Positions 1 to 7,018 of a stretch of DNA of 64,000 nucleotides are shown piece after piece. Origin of the DNA: Terribium retamae (GTDB taxonomy: Bacteria > Pseudomonadota > Alphaproteobacteria > Rhizobiales > Rhizobiaceae); contig NZ_JAKREW010000010.1 in assembly GCF_022347545.1 (NCBI RefSeq), forward strand, positions 1 to 64,000, given 5' to 3'. Each line of letters starts with the position of its first letter. Within the stretch, counting starts at the first letter, position 1. The translations under genes and the position numbers were made by a program. Under the pieces are notes generated by a model. The model did not search any database, had not been told where the DNA came from, and saw only the letters and a list, made by a program, of their open reading frames with translations.

Positions 1-516
1 CTTTCGACACCAATTTCGTGGCGCCGGTGACCAAGTAATCGATCTTGTCTGTTGCCCACATGACCAATGAGCCGGGGGGGGGGGGGCCAAAAGACAACCC
101 CCCCCACCGGGGGCGGCGGCCCCGGGCGGCCGGGGCCGTGGTCGTCTCGCGGCGCCGCCGGCGCTTGCTCGAGGTGGGGCCGGCCTGGGGGCCGGCGGCG
201 GGGCGGGCGCCGTTTTTTGGCGGGCCCCCCGCTTCTCGTAGGAATAAGACGCCTCGAAGGATGCGCCGTCGCCCTGGCTCCAGAAGCCGCGGAACCAGAT
301 GCACGGTTTTTGGCGGGTGCCGCCGCCGTAGAGGCGCACAGGACGGGTCTTCAGTCGGACGCCAAGAATCGCGCAGATCGCCACGAAATCCTCATAGACG
401 AATTCGTGCCAGTCATCGGCGCAGGATGTCTCCCGATACCAGGTGCGGGCCTTGTCCTTCGCAGCGTCGGAAAGCTCGTGCAGTCTGTAAACGGTGGTTT
501 CGATGATCTCAGACAT
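1..516 (-). CDS. Antitoxin-like hypothetical protein, C-terminus corrupted, open at window edge
   Basis: The frame opens at an ATG at 516-514, overlapping the end of the gene at 509-925, and stays open to base 1. The first 95 or so residues (down to about 232) look like a normal soluble protein: it starts MSEIIETTVYRL and carries KDKARTWYRE and YGGGTRQKPCIWF. I recognise this as the short protein often annotated as an antitoxin of a toxin-antitoxin stability system, found beside ParB-like genes on alphaproteobacterial plasmids and integrative elements; no function is proven. Below 232 the translation becomes Pro/Arg/Ala/Gly repeats made by a G/C homopolymer tract, so the C-terminus is unreliable. 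The last 35 or so bases before the edge may belong to a different gene. Confidence 0.5.
   Translation of the reverse strand, partial: MSEIIETTVYRLHELSDAAKDKARTWYRETSCADDWHEFVYEDFVAICAILGVRLKTRPVRLYGGGTRQKPCIWFRGFWSQGDGASFEASYSYEKRGARQKTAPAPPPAPRPAPPRASAGGAARRPRPRPPGAAAPGGGGCLLAPPPPAHWSCGQQTRSITWSPAPRNWCRK
72..235. repeat. G/C homopolymer-rich low-complexity tract
   Basis: This stretch has an eleven-G run near 76-86, a run of C just after it, and blocks made almost only of G and C. It differs from everything else in the window and begins where the antitoxin-like frame loses sense. Sequencing or assembly error is the simplest explanation. Confidence 0.7.
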
Positions 517-925
517 TGGGATTGCCTCCGTCGAGGATTTCCGCGAGCCAGCCATCGGTATAGGTCCAGGCGACGGTCTCGCCCTTGGCAAGATCGAGGA
601 CATGCGCCCCGCCACCGAAACCGTCGAGGCGCGGCCGTGAGCAGGTGTTGGCGTATTGAAAACCCCAGCGGCCGGTCAGCCCGAACTCCTTCGCGCAAAC
701 TTTGACGAACTGGATGAGGCGTTCGGGATCGCCGGTGACGGCATCGCGCATCCAGAGCTGCGTGCCGCCATGCTCTGGCTGGATCGATAGGAGGAAACCG
801 TCGGAAGGCGGATCTTCCGAGGCGCCATCTTCCGACAGGCGATTGTAGAGATCGAGCGCGCGGGCAGCATTGTCGGGCGTGCCGACATCGATAAGGCACG
901 AGAAATGGGTGAAGTAGTCGGCCAT
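509..925 (-). CDS. Hypothetical protein, 138 aa, mobile-element cassette
   Basis: I chose the ATG at 925-923 (MADYFTHFSCLIDVG) because AGGAG lies just upstream; the longer frame to 1075 would overlap the preceding gene. It is an acidic soluble protein with no signal peptide or membrane segment, and ends GWLAEILDGGNPNV. I do not recognise a catalytic motif. It starts 2 bases after the stop of the 201-aa gene upstream, and its own stop overlaps the start of the antitoxin-like gene, so the three are probably co-transcribed. Proteins of this type accompany ParB-like genes in alphaproteobacterial mobile elements; that link is from memory, and function is unknown. Confidence 0.7.
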   Translation of the reverse strand: MADYFTHFSCLIDVGTPDNAARALDLYNRLSEDGASEDPPSDGFLLSIQPEHGGTQLWMRDAVTGDPERLIQFVKVCAKEFGLTGRWGFQYANTCSRPRLDGFGGGAHVLDLAKGETVAWTYTDGWLAEILDGGNPNV

Positions 926-926
926 G

Positions 927-1532
927 TCAGGCTCCTGAAATGAAAACGCCCGGCGCGACGGCCGGGCTTGAGTTGGGTGTGTGAATAAGTGCGGCGCGCG
1001 CGGGCGCGCGCCAGAAGCTGTCCACCAGCCGGCCTTCGAGGACACTGGCGCTGAAGTGCAGGTGTCTGGCCGCACCGCGGTTGTTCAGCCCAGCTTCGGC
1101 AAAGGCTCTGCCGCGCAGTCGGCTGGCCTCGGTGACGATCTTGCGGGCCTCGCCGTCGGACGCGACGGGCTCGCACCATCGTATGGCGCCCGTATCGACT
1201 TCCCCCGCGGCGGCGAGGCAACCATCGGCGTCTTGTATGACGATGAGACGCGGCGAGAAGGTCCAGGCGTCATTGCCGCCCGGGCCGAGATCATCAAACG
1301 CCATGTGGCGCGCCGCCTCGGCGATGGCGCCGTCGAGCGAGTCGCATTGGGCGAGATGAAGGGTGTGGTCGAATGAGATTGGCTCGGCGTCCTGGTCGTC
1401 GTCGATGAATGTGGCGATGCCGATGCAAGTGATGCGAAGAGGATATTTCCCTGCGCTGCGCAGATGCGGGATCAGTTGGTCAAACGGGAGCTTTGCGACA
1501 GCGATGGTGCTGGCATGCGGGGTAATGGTCAT
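927..1532 (-). CDS. Hypothetical protein, 201 aa, mobile-element cassette
   Basis: The start is the ATG at 1532 (MTITPHASTIAVAKLPFDQL) preceded by AAGGA; the reading frame runs further upstream without a better site. It is a soluble protein with a central stretch DDLGPGGNDAWTFSPRLIVI. No known domain is recognised. The last residues (SSPAVAPGVFISGA) are encoded by a GC-rich inverted repeat that looks like a terminator and by the next gene's ribosome-binding site, so the C-terminal tail may be poorly conserved. It is first of three minus-strand genes in a row. Confidence 0.65.
   Translation of the reverse strand: MTITPHASTIAVAKLPFDQLIPHLRSAGKYPLRITCIGIATFIDDDQDAEPISFDHTLHLAQCDSLDGAIAEAARHMAFDDLGPGGNDAWTFSPRLIVIQDADGCLAAAGEVDTGAIRWCEPVASDGEARKIVTEASRLRGRAFAEAGLNNRGAARHLHFSASVLEGRLVDSFWRAPARAALIHTPNSSPAVAPGVFISGA
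948..967 (-). terminator. Terminator-like hairpin inside the end of the 201-aa gene
   Basis: Perfect 7-bp stem GCCCGGC/GCCGGGC with a 6-base loop. Read on the minus strand it is followed by GTTTTC. It lies just upstream of the ribosome-binding site of the 138-aa gene, so it may attenuate expression between the two. Confidence 0.4.
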
Positions 1533-1681
1533 CGGGATCGTTCCTTGACGAACGGCGGGAGCCTCTCTCCCCCACCTCATCCCGTCATGGAATCCCGGCC
1601 TTCCTCTCGCTCTTCACGGGAGCGATCGACCGAAGCTGGCTTCGGTTGCGATGCGGTGGCGCTGACCGGGCGCGCAATCGA

Positions 1682-1707
1682 GGCCCGGATGCTTCTTGCT
1701 CCGGGCC
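1682..1707 (-). terminator. Hairpin downstream of the 54-aa gene
   Basis: Perfect 8-bp stem GGCCCGGA/TCCGGGCC with a 10-base loop, 23 bases past the stop of the small gene at 1730-1894. No T-run follows on the minus strand, so it may act as a 3' stabiliser or weak terminator. Confidence 0.3.
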
Positions 1708-1729
1708 GATCGCGGGAGGCGCTTGCGCC

Positions 1730-1894
1730 TCACTGCCAGGGATCGATTTCGAGTTCGACCATGTCCTCGTCGCCGTCGAATTCGCTCGACACCATGGCGC
1801 CGTGGGTGCCGTCTCCTGCCTGGAAGACGACGATTGAGACCATCAGCGTGGCGGCGAGGCTGGCGGCGAAGGCGGTGGCATCTGCGTAGGACAT
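1730..1894 (-). CDS. Small hypothetical protein, 54 aa, one hydrophobic segment
   Basis: ATG at 1894 with AGGAG 8-10 bases upstream; the protein starts MSYADATAFAASLAATLMVS and ends ELEIDPWQ. Residues 8-25 or so are apolar, followed by a very acidic tail (SSEFDGDEDMVELEID). It could be a small membrane-associated or amphipathic protein. Stand-alone small genes like this are common in alphaproteobacterial integrative-element backbones. No function can be assigned; the good ribosome-binding site is the main support for it being real. Confidence 0.5.
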   Translation of the reverse strand: MSYADATAFAASLAATLMVSIVVFQAGDGTHGAMVSSEFDGDEDMVELEIDPWQ

Positions 1895-2346
1895 GGTTCC
1901 GGCTCCTGTCTTGAGAGGCGGAGGACCATCCCCCGCGCGACAGGCGTCCGAAGTGTCTGACCGGGGCTGCAATCACCGCGCGCGTTCGGGCATGTCCCGA
2001 ATCCGCGCGGCGGCACGCTCGCGTAAGCCGACCCTTCATGGGTTGATTGATTAGGAACCGGATCAGACCAAGGTTTGCGAATGGAAGCGGGGGTGGTTCT
2101 TTGTATCTGACAGCGCGCCGGAAACCTCTTGCGGATGCGTCGCCGCGCCAGCCCCACCTCCTTGCCGGTCTCATCGGATAAACGGCTCGGGCCGGAAGCG
2201 GAATGCCTCCAGCCGTGGAAAGGAATGATGGCTGTAGGTGAAGCTGAAGGTCGAACCATGACCGACGCAAGGGGCGCGCAAATCCGCCAAACAAAAAAGC
2301 CCGACCACGAGGGCCGGGCGAGTTGCGGAAACGGAGCGGAATGCAG
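1895..2346. other. Intergenic stretch without a supported gene
   Basis: Open frames here have no ribosome-binding site and no protein-like composition. The only clear element is the terminator at 2293-2319, belonging to the gene upstream on the minus strand. Confidence 0.5.
2293..2319 (-). terminator. Rho-independent terminator of the 71-aa frame
   Basis: On the minus strand a GCCCG/CGGGC stem, extended by two more G-C pairs past one mismatch, is followed directly by six T residues. It sits about 30 bases past the stop at 2347. Confidence 0.7.
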
Positions 2347-2566
2347 TCAGTAGCCGAAGCGCCAGGACGGCCAGGATTGCCCGTCGTTGGCGGCATTGAC
2401 GGCGTCGGCGAGATAGTCTGCCTCACCTTCTACAAATACGGGGTCGCGGATCGGCGCCTCGTCAATGACGATGACATCGGAGACGATCCCGTTTTCGACC
2501 TCGAAGTGAACGGGTACGAAGTAGGAAAAGACGATGCTCCTGTGGCGTGGTATGATCTTCGGTCAT
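2347..2566 (-). pseudogene. Small conserved-looking frame without a usable start codon
   Basis: The frame from 2562 down to the stop at 2347 gives a convincing 71-residue protein: IVFSYFVPVHFEVENG, then DEAPIRDPVFVEGEADYL, ending SWPSWRFGY. The codon just before its first residue is TGA and no ATG, GTG or TTG lies in frame between that TGA and the conserved part. The nearby ATG at 2566 is in another frame; removing one A from ATGACCG would join it to this frame as ATG CCG. Either a one-base error or real frameshift broke the start, or an unusual start is used. Its own terminator at 2293-2319 argues the gene was recently functional. Confidence 0.5.
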
Positions 2567-2591
2567 GATGACATCCCGATGTTGAATGGAT

Positions 2592-2615
2592 GCGGGGCGG
2601 CGGGTGCCGCCCCGC
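2592..2615. other. Perfect 10-bp hairpin between the ParB-like gene and the next small gene
   Basis: GCGGGGCGGC and GCCGCCCCGC flank a 4-base loop, 8 bases past the ParB-like stop. No T-run follows, so it is more likely an mRNA-stabilising or attenuating hairpin than a classical terminator. Confidence 0.5.
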
Positions 2616-2622
2616 GAGAGGA

Positions 2623-4767
2623 TCATTCCGCAGCAACGAGCTGCTGGCGTTCGTCGTCGTCCGCCTGGTGATCTTCATCCTCCTCGTCGGTGAGGAAGGC
2701 AGGCAGCGCCTCCACCCCAGCCTCGACGGCGGGTTCCGCGTCCTGGCCGAGATCGATCATGCGAAGCGGTTCGGGCAGCCAGCCGGTATCGGCCAGCAGG
2801 CGTTCGGCTTCCTTGGCCATGTCGCCCTTCTTCAGATGCTCGATCAGCGAGGCCGCGCGTTCGCCGGCGCCTTCGCGGACTGCCGTGAGGATCCGGAGCT
2901 TCGTCACGCGGCTAAGATAGTTGTCGACCGTCGGCCGGAAGCCGGCTTCGATCATGTCGAGGCCGGTGGCGCGCGCCAGTCGGTCGGCTTCGGCCATGCG
3001 CCGATCAGGGCTGTGCTGCGAGACGCCCGAGCCGCTGAATGGGTTCGGCCGCTCGTAGAGCGCGTTGACCCCGTAGCTGACACAATGAGCAAGCAGCGCG
3101 AGACGGCTGGCGTCGTCGAGCGCGTCGAGCCAGTCCCACAGCGCGTCATCGTCCCCCGGCAAGTCCGCCTCCCAGTCCTCGTGCCGCTGGGCGATCGACT
3201 TCGCATAGGGGCTCTCGGCGAGGTCCTTGCCCTGTTCGCGGAAGAAGACATGATTGACCGACGCCTGCAGACTCGCGCCCGATGTGCCCGCCCGCTGGAA
3301 GGTGTCGCGCACCAGCTTGTGCAGCAGCGCCGTGAGCGCGACCTGGGGATTGCCACCGACGGCATCGCGGAGCGCTAGCGTGCGATGGGCAGTCAGTTCC
3401 GCCACCAGCCTTTCCGGAAGAGGCTTGATGACGTCTTCCTCGTCGTCCTCCGGCTCGGTCGGCTGACCGCCGATGGTGATGACGGCGCGCTGGACCGAAG
3501 GAACGGCCTGCGTGCCCTCGGGATCACCACCGGCGTCGGCATCGGACTCGATCTTATCTCCTTCGATGGTTTCGGGCGCTTCGTCCTCGGGGCGAACATG
3601 GCCGCGATCGATGACAAGCTCGCCGTCGCGATCGATGCTGACGAAGGCTCCCGCGCGGGCGATCTCGACGGGATCGTAGATGACCGGGCGCTTCTCGAAG
3701 GCCTGGAGCTCGGCCTCAATCGCTCCGAGGCGCTGGTCGATCTCATCGGGCAGCTCATCGGTGCCGGCATATTCGACTTCGAGCCGCTCGTGCTCCTCGC
3801 GCAGCGCTTCGCGCGCGGCACGCTCCTCCTTGGTGAGGTCGACGAAGCTGCCGGTAAGCGCGCGCAAGCCGTGATCGTAGCCATAGGGCAGATCGACGTC
3901 GACCGTCAGCCACTTCCAGCCTTCATTGGCGATCTCGTCTGCGGTCGCCTTCAGCTTCTCGGACACGAGCCGGTCGAGCAGTGCGGGGTCCTGGAGCCAG
4001 CCTCCCTCATCGGCCTCGAACAGGTCGCGCAGCACGGTGCCTCCGGCCTGCTTGTAAGCCTCGACACCGACGAACAGGGCCCGCTTGTCGGAGGCCGGGA
4101 TCGTCGTTTCGGTCAGCAACTGGCGGATATGCCAGGGCTGGCGGTTATAGGAGTGCTGGATCGCCTCCCATATCTGCTCCTGCCGCGCATGATCGGGATT
4201 GACGGTGAAGGCCATCAGCATTTCCAATGTCATGCCGTCGGCGGCATAGACGTCGAGCAACACCTGCGAGACAGACACCAGCCGAAGCCGCTGCTTGACG
4301 ACCTGAACCGTGGTGAAGAAAGCAGATGCGATCTCCTCCTCGGTCATGCCCTTGTCCCGAAGGCGCATGAAAGCGCGGTACTGATCCAAAGGCAGGAGCG
4401 GCAAACGCTGGGTGTTCTCGGCCAGGCTGTCGTCCTCGGCGAGAATCTTGGTGGTGGGATCGCGCACGATGCACGGGACGAGACCGTCCTTGGGGAAGCG
4501 CTTCGCCTTCACCAGCCGCTCGAGCGCCCGGTAGCGGCGGCCGCCGGCGGGAATTTCGAACATTCCAGTCTCATTGCCATCGGCATCGAGGACAGGCCGG
4601 ACGTTGAGGCCCTGCACGAGGTCCTCGCGGCGATCGATGTCCTGGGCGAGTTCTTCGATGGCGAGGTTCGCCTCGGTGCGCCGGACGTTCGCCTCCGATA
4701 GGACCAGCTTGTTGAAGGGAATGTCGCGCGAGCGCGAGAGGGTGATCTTCTTGGCAGCCTTGGCCAT
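2623..4767 (-). CDS. ParB/RepB/Spo0J-family protein, 714 aa
   Basis: The N-terminal 200 residues or so carry a ParB domain: DIPFNKLVLSEANVRR, the AGGRRYRALE box, AENTQR, then a helix-turn-helix region (MTEEEIASAFFTTVQVVKQR). ParB proteins bind DNA at parS-like sites and, as known for the family, may hydrolyse CTP to slide along DNA. The remaining 500 residues are acidic and unlike chromosomal ParB (about 300 aa); this long form is typical of ParB-like proteins on alphaproteobacterial plasmids and integrative elements, where no ParA partner need be adjacent, and none is seen here. GGAG precedes the ATG. Likely role: maintenance or gene control of the mobile element; the exact job is unknown. 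Confidence 0.85.
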   Translation of the reverse strand: MAKAAKKITLSRSRDIPFNKLVLSEANVRRTEANLAIEELAQDIDRREDLVQGLNVRPVLDADGNETGMFEIPAGGRRYRALERLVKAKRFPKDGLVPCIVRDPTTKILAEDDSLAENTQRLPLLPLDQYRAFMRLRDKGMTEEEIASAFFTTVQVVKQRLRLVSVSQVLLDVYAADGMTLEMLMAFTVNPDHARQEQIWEAIQHSYNRQPWHIRQLLTETTIPASDKRALFVGVEAYKQAGGTVLRDLFEADEGGWLQDPALLDRLVSEKLKATADEIANEGWKWLTVDVDLPYGYDHGLRALTGSFVDLTKEERAAREALREEHERLEVEYAGTDELPDEIDQRLGAIEAELQAFEKRPVIYDPVEIARAGAFVSIDRDGELVIDRGHVRPEDEAPETIEGDKIESDADAGGDPEGTQAVPSVQRAVITIGGQPTEPEDDEEDVIKPLPERLVAELTAHRTLALRDAVGGNPQVALTALLHKLVRDTFQRAGTSGASLQASVNHVFFREQGKDLAESPYAKSIAQRHEDWEADLPGDDDALWDWLDALDDASRLALLAHCVSYGVNALYERPNPFSGSGVSQHSPDRRMAEADRLARATGLDMIEAGFRPTVDNYLSRVTKLRILTAVREGAGERAASLIEHLKKGDMAKEAERLLADTGWLPEPLRMIDLGQDAEPAVEAGVEALPAFLTDEEDEDHQADDDERQQLVAAE

Positions 4768-5181
4768 GTCGGTTTCTCCGCGACGGGCGCCGAGAGCCTC
4801 TCTCTCGACCCGAACCCGTCACAAAAATCCCATCCTCCCTCTCACTTTCGATCTTGCCGCACATACGATTCCGAATATCACGGGGCGGTCTCGCCCGATC
4901 GGCGGGGCGTTGCGGGGCGGCCAGCCCCGCAGAAGGGGTCGAACGAGACGCAAGGCTCGGGCGCAGGGGAAGGCTTTCCCCTCCAGGGCCAGTTTTCAGT
5001 AAAGACGTGAAACCGTATGATCGGGTTTTTACGAAACTGGATCGGGAAGATGTGCAAAGACTACGAACGACGCATTCTTTGCGCCGAATACTGAGAGCTT
5101 ATGCAGAAGCTCGAACTCAGCATGCGTTGACGGTGGGCATGGAGACGATTGCCTGAAGTGGCCGCCGGAGGGGCCTGACTG
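4768..5181. promoter_or_regulatory. Divergent intergenic region with two hairpins
   Basis: Separates the ParB-like gene (-) from the CoiA-like gene (+), so it should hold promoters for both. It contains TGCGGGGC/GCCCCGCA (4911-4931) and GGGGAA/TTCCCC (4966-4981). A 100-codon plus-strand frame at 4854-5156 lacks a ribosome-binding site and is not called as a gene. Confidence 0.45.
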
Positions 5182-5874
5182 ATGTTGTATGCTTGGGTTA
5201 ATGGTGAGAAGCGCGCGCCGCTGGCAAAGGGTGAACGCACGGCCTGCCGTGATTGCGGTGGCCTTCTCAGCGCGGTCATGCCGGTCGAAAACGTCCCGCA
5301 TTGGCGGCACAAGGCCGGCGATTGCGATCCCTGGAGCGAACCCGAAGGACCGTGGCATCTCGGTTGGAAGGAGCTGTTCGATCTTTCGTGCCGTGAGATC
5401 GGCCTGGTCGACGGCGCTACGGGCGAACGTCACCGAGCAGATGTCTTATACGGTGCCGGCACGTCGAAGGCGACGGTGCTGGAGCTACAGCATTCTTCCA
5501 TCTCAGAGGATGAACGAGCCTCAAGGGAGGCTTTCTACAAGCAAGGGCACCGGATGTTCTGGCTGGTTCACATCCACAGCGACAACTCGTTTCTCGGATT
5601 TAATTTCGGGATCTCGATGGATTTCACAAAGCGGCCTGTCGAGCTCGACGGGAAGACGTTCTCGGTGATGCGCTGGATGGGGCGCAGTGTTCAATTCATC
5701 GAGAAATGGAAGCGCGCCAACGCGCATGTATTTTTCGATTTTGGCGGCCACATTCTCTATCTTGCCAGTGAAACGGTCGCCCAGCGGCTGGGCGGACCAT
5801 TTCAGCGGGGAGAGTTCGCGCTGTGCAGACTTACGCGCGATGAATTCATCCGTGCCGTCCACTGGGCCGATTGA
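5182..5874 (+). CDS. CoiA-like nuclease domain protein, 230 aa
   Basis: The start follows GGAGGGG. The N-terminus has a likely zinc motif, CRDCGG then HWRHKAGDCD. The core GERHRADVLY...VLELQHSSIS followed by RASREAFYKQ matches the PD-(D/E)xK-type motif of the competence protein CoiA family (Asp in RADV, Glu and Gln in ELQ). CoiA is needed for recombination of incoming DNA in competent Gram-positive bacteria; relatives in proteobacterial mobile elements are uncharacterised. It reads toward the HNH gene, opposite to the defence genes. It could help recombination of the element or act as a defence nuclease. The family assignment is by motif only. Confidence 0.65.
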   Translation: MLYAWVNGEKRAPLAKGERTACRDCGGLLSAVMPVENVPHWRHKAGDCDPWSEPEGPWHLGWKELFDLSCREIGLVDGATGERHRADVLYGAGTSKATVLELQHSSISEDERASREAFYKQGHRMFWLVHIHSDNSFLGFNFGISMDFTKRPVELDGKTFSVMRWMGRSVQFIEKWKRANAHVFFDFGGHILYLASETVAQRLGGPFQRGEFALCRLTRDEFIRAVHWAD

Positions 5875-6157
5875 TCGGTGCTGGGGTCACGGTCGTCACT
5901 CGACCGTTGACGTTATGTTTCCGGTTTATGTCCCCGCAAGTTAGCGTCGCCTGGGTTAGCCAGATGCCTTCGATCTTGACGACGTCGCCTGGACGGATGT
6001 TGAGCCTTTCACGACCGACGGATCGTGCGCCCGGAGGATTGGGGCGCCTGGATACATCTCCCCAAGCCCGAGAAGGATCTGCTTCGTCCGTTGGCGAAAG
6101 GGGGCGGCCGATGTTGTCACGGTGCGAGAGGGCAGAGATTGACTCGGACCGGTTACA

Positions 6158-7018
6158 TCAATCCTGTTCACTCGGAAGCACGTCTTGAAAGCCACCATTG
6201 CAAAAGCCCTGGTGGTCGGCGAGCGCGCTAAGCAGGACCGGCCGCCAGTGATTGCGATGGAAGGCCCGTCGTTCAACATTGGCCTGTCGGTTGAGGAAGG
6301 TACTGACGCTTTCTCCAGCCCCCGCCTCGAATGTCGTCGCAAGCATGACTGCATGGCTGGTCAGATAGGTATTGATCTCTCGTTGGTACCGCTGGTTCAA
6401 CTTCAGCCGTTCAAGCTGGAATGACAGCCTTGCTCTCAAAATGTCGGGCAAGTCCGCTCCAGGATCGATGTCGTAGTCGATGGTCAACGCGCCGTTCCCG
6501 AGGGTCACGGTTGCACGAAGAAATTGAACGTCAGGAAGTTCCTCGAAATAGGGGTGAACGAACTGGTTTTCCGGCTGACCGGCCTCTTGCGTGCTCTTCG
6601 ATTGATTGCAGTCGTGGCAGAGAGGAACGAGATTACGGACGTAGATGGCGAGCGGCCGGTAAGCCGACTGCGGTAGGTAATGGTCGAGTTCCCGCGGGCC
6701 TGTAATGCCGCAAATGGGGCAGTGCTCGACATCGCGCATCAGAATCACGCGGATCGGTTCGAGTTTCCCTCCAGCTTGAGTGAAGCGGTAACTGGCATGG
6801 ATGGCCGCGTTTAGGTCCTCAGCGAACAGTGGGCCTTTGAGATCGTCGTTGGGCGACCCTCCTGCGACGTCGTAGGCATCGTAGAGCGCAATCAGGCTGT
6901 CGAGCTGTTCCGGGGAGACGGCATAGCCATACTGGACGCCCTTCCGTTGATAGATTTCGAGCGCCCGTTCTAATTGCGCCCGTACATCGTCGCGGTTCGG
7001 CCGCGGAAGCGACCTCAC
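6158..7018 (-). CDS. ptuB: HNH endonuclease, Septu PtuB-like, 286 aa
   Basis: Start taken as the GTG at 7018, which overlaps the ATPase stop (GTGA), so translation is coupled. The nuclease core is clear: HCPICG (C100, C103), RELDHY (D112, H113), RNLVPLC (N129) and CHDCNQ (C134, C137), giving a zinc-stapled HNH fold. The N-terminal 95 residues are helical and the C-terminal half has no known motif. An HNH protein directly after an AAA ATPase is the layout of the Septu anti-phage system, in which PtuA binds ATP and PtuB cuts nucleic acid. Other ATPase-HNH defence pairs exist, so the subtype is open. Confidence 0.7.
   Translation of the reverse strand: MRSLPRPNRDDVRAQLERALEIYQRKGVQYGYAVSPEQLDSLIALYDAYDVAGGSPNDDLKGPLFAEDLNAAIHASYRFTQAGGKLEPIRVILMRDVEHCPICGITGPRELDHYLPQSAYRPLAIYVRNLVPLCHDCNQSKSTQEAGQPENQFVHPYFEELPDVQFLRATVTLGNGALTIDYDIDPGADLPDILRARLSFQLERLKLNQRYQREINTYLTSHAVMLATTFEAGAGESVSTFLNRQANVERRAFHRNHWRPVLLSALADHQGFCNGGFQDVLPSEQD

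Noticed and set aside
72..235. Homopolymer tract considered as a telomere-like or regulatory repeat
   Set aside because: No regular unit, and it breaks an otherwise normal gene; error is more likely.
3385..4701. 438-codon plus-strand frame opposite the ParB-like gene
   Set aside because: High-GC antisense shadow; the minus frame has clear ParB motifs and a ribosome-binding site, the plus frame has neither.
4854..5156. 100-codon plus-strand frame between the ParB-like and CoiA-like genes
   Set aside because: No ribosome-binding site and the first half is encoded by GC hairpins.
5875..6157. Minus-strand segment reading LNIRPGDVVKIEGIWLTQA in the gap after the CoiA-like gene
   Set aside because: It looks protein-like over about 40 residues but has no start, no ribosome-binding site and no recognised family; kept out as probable chance.
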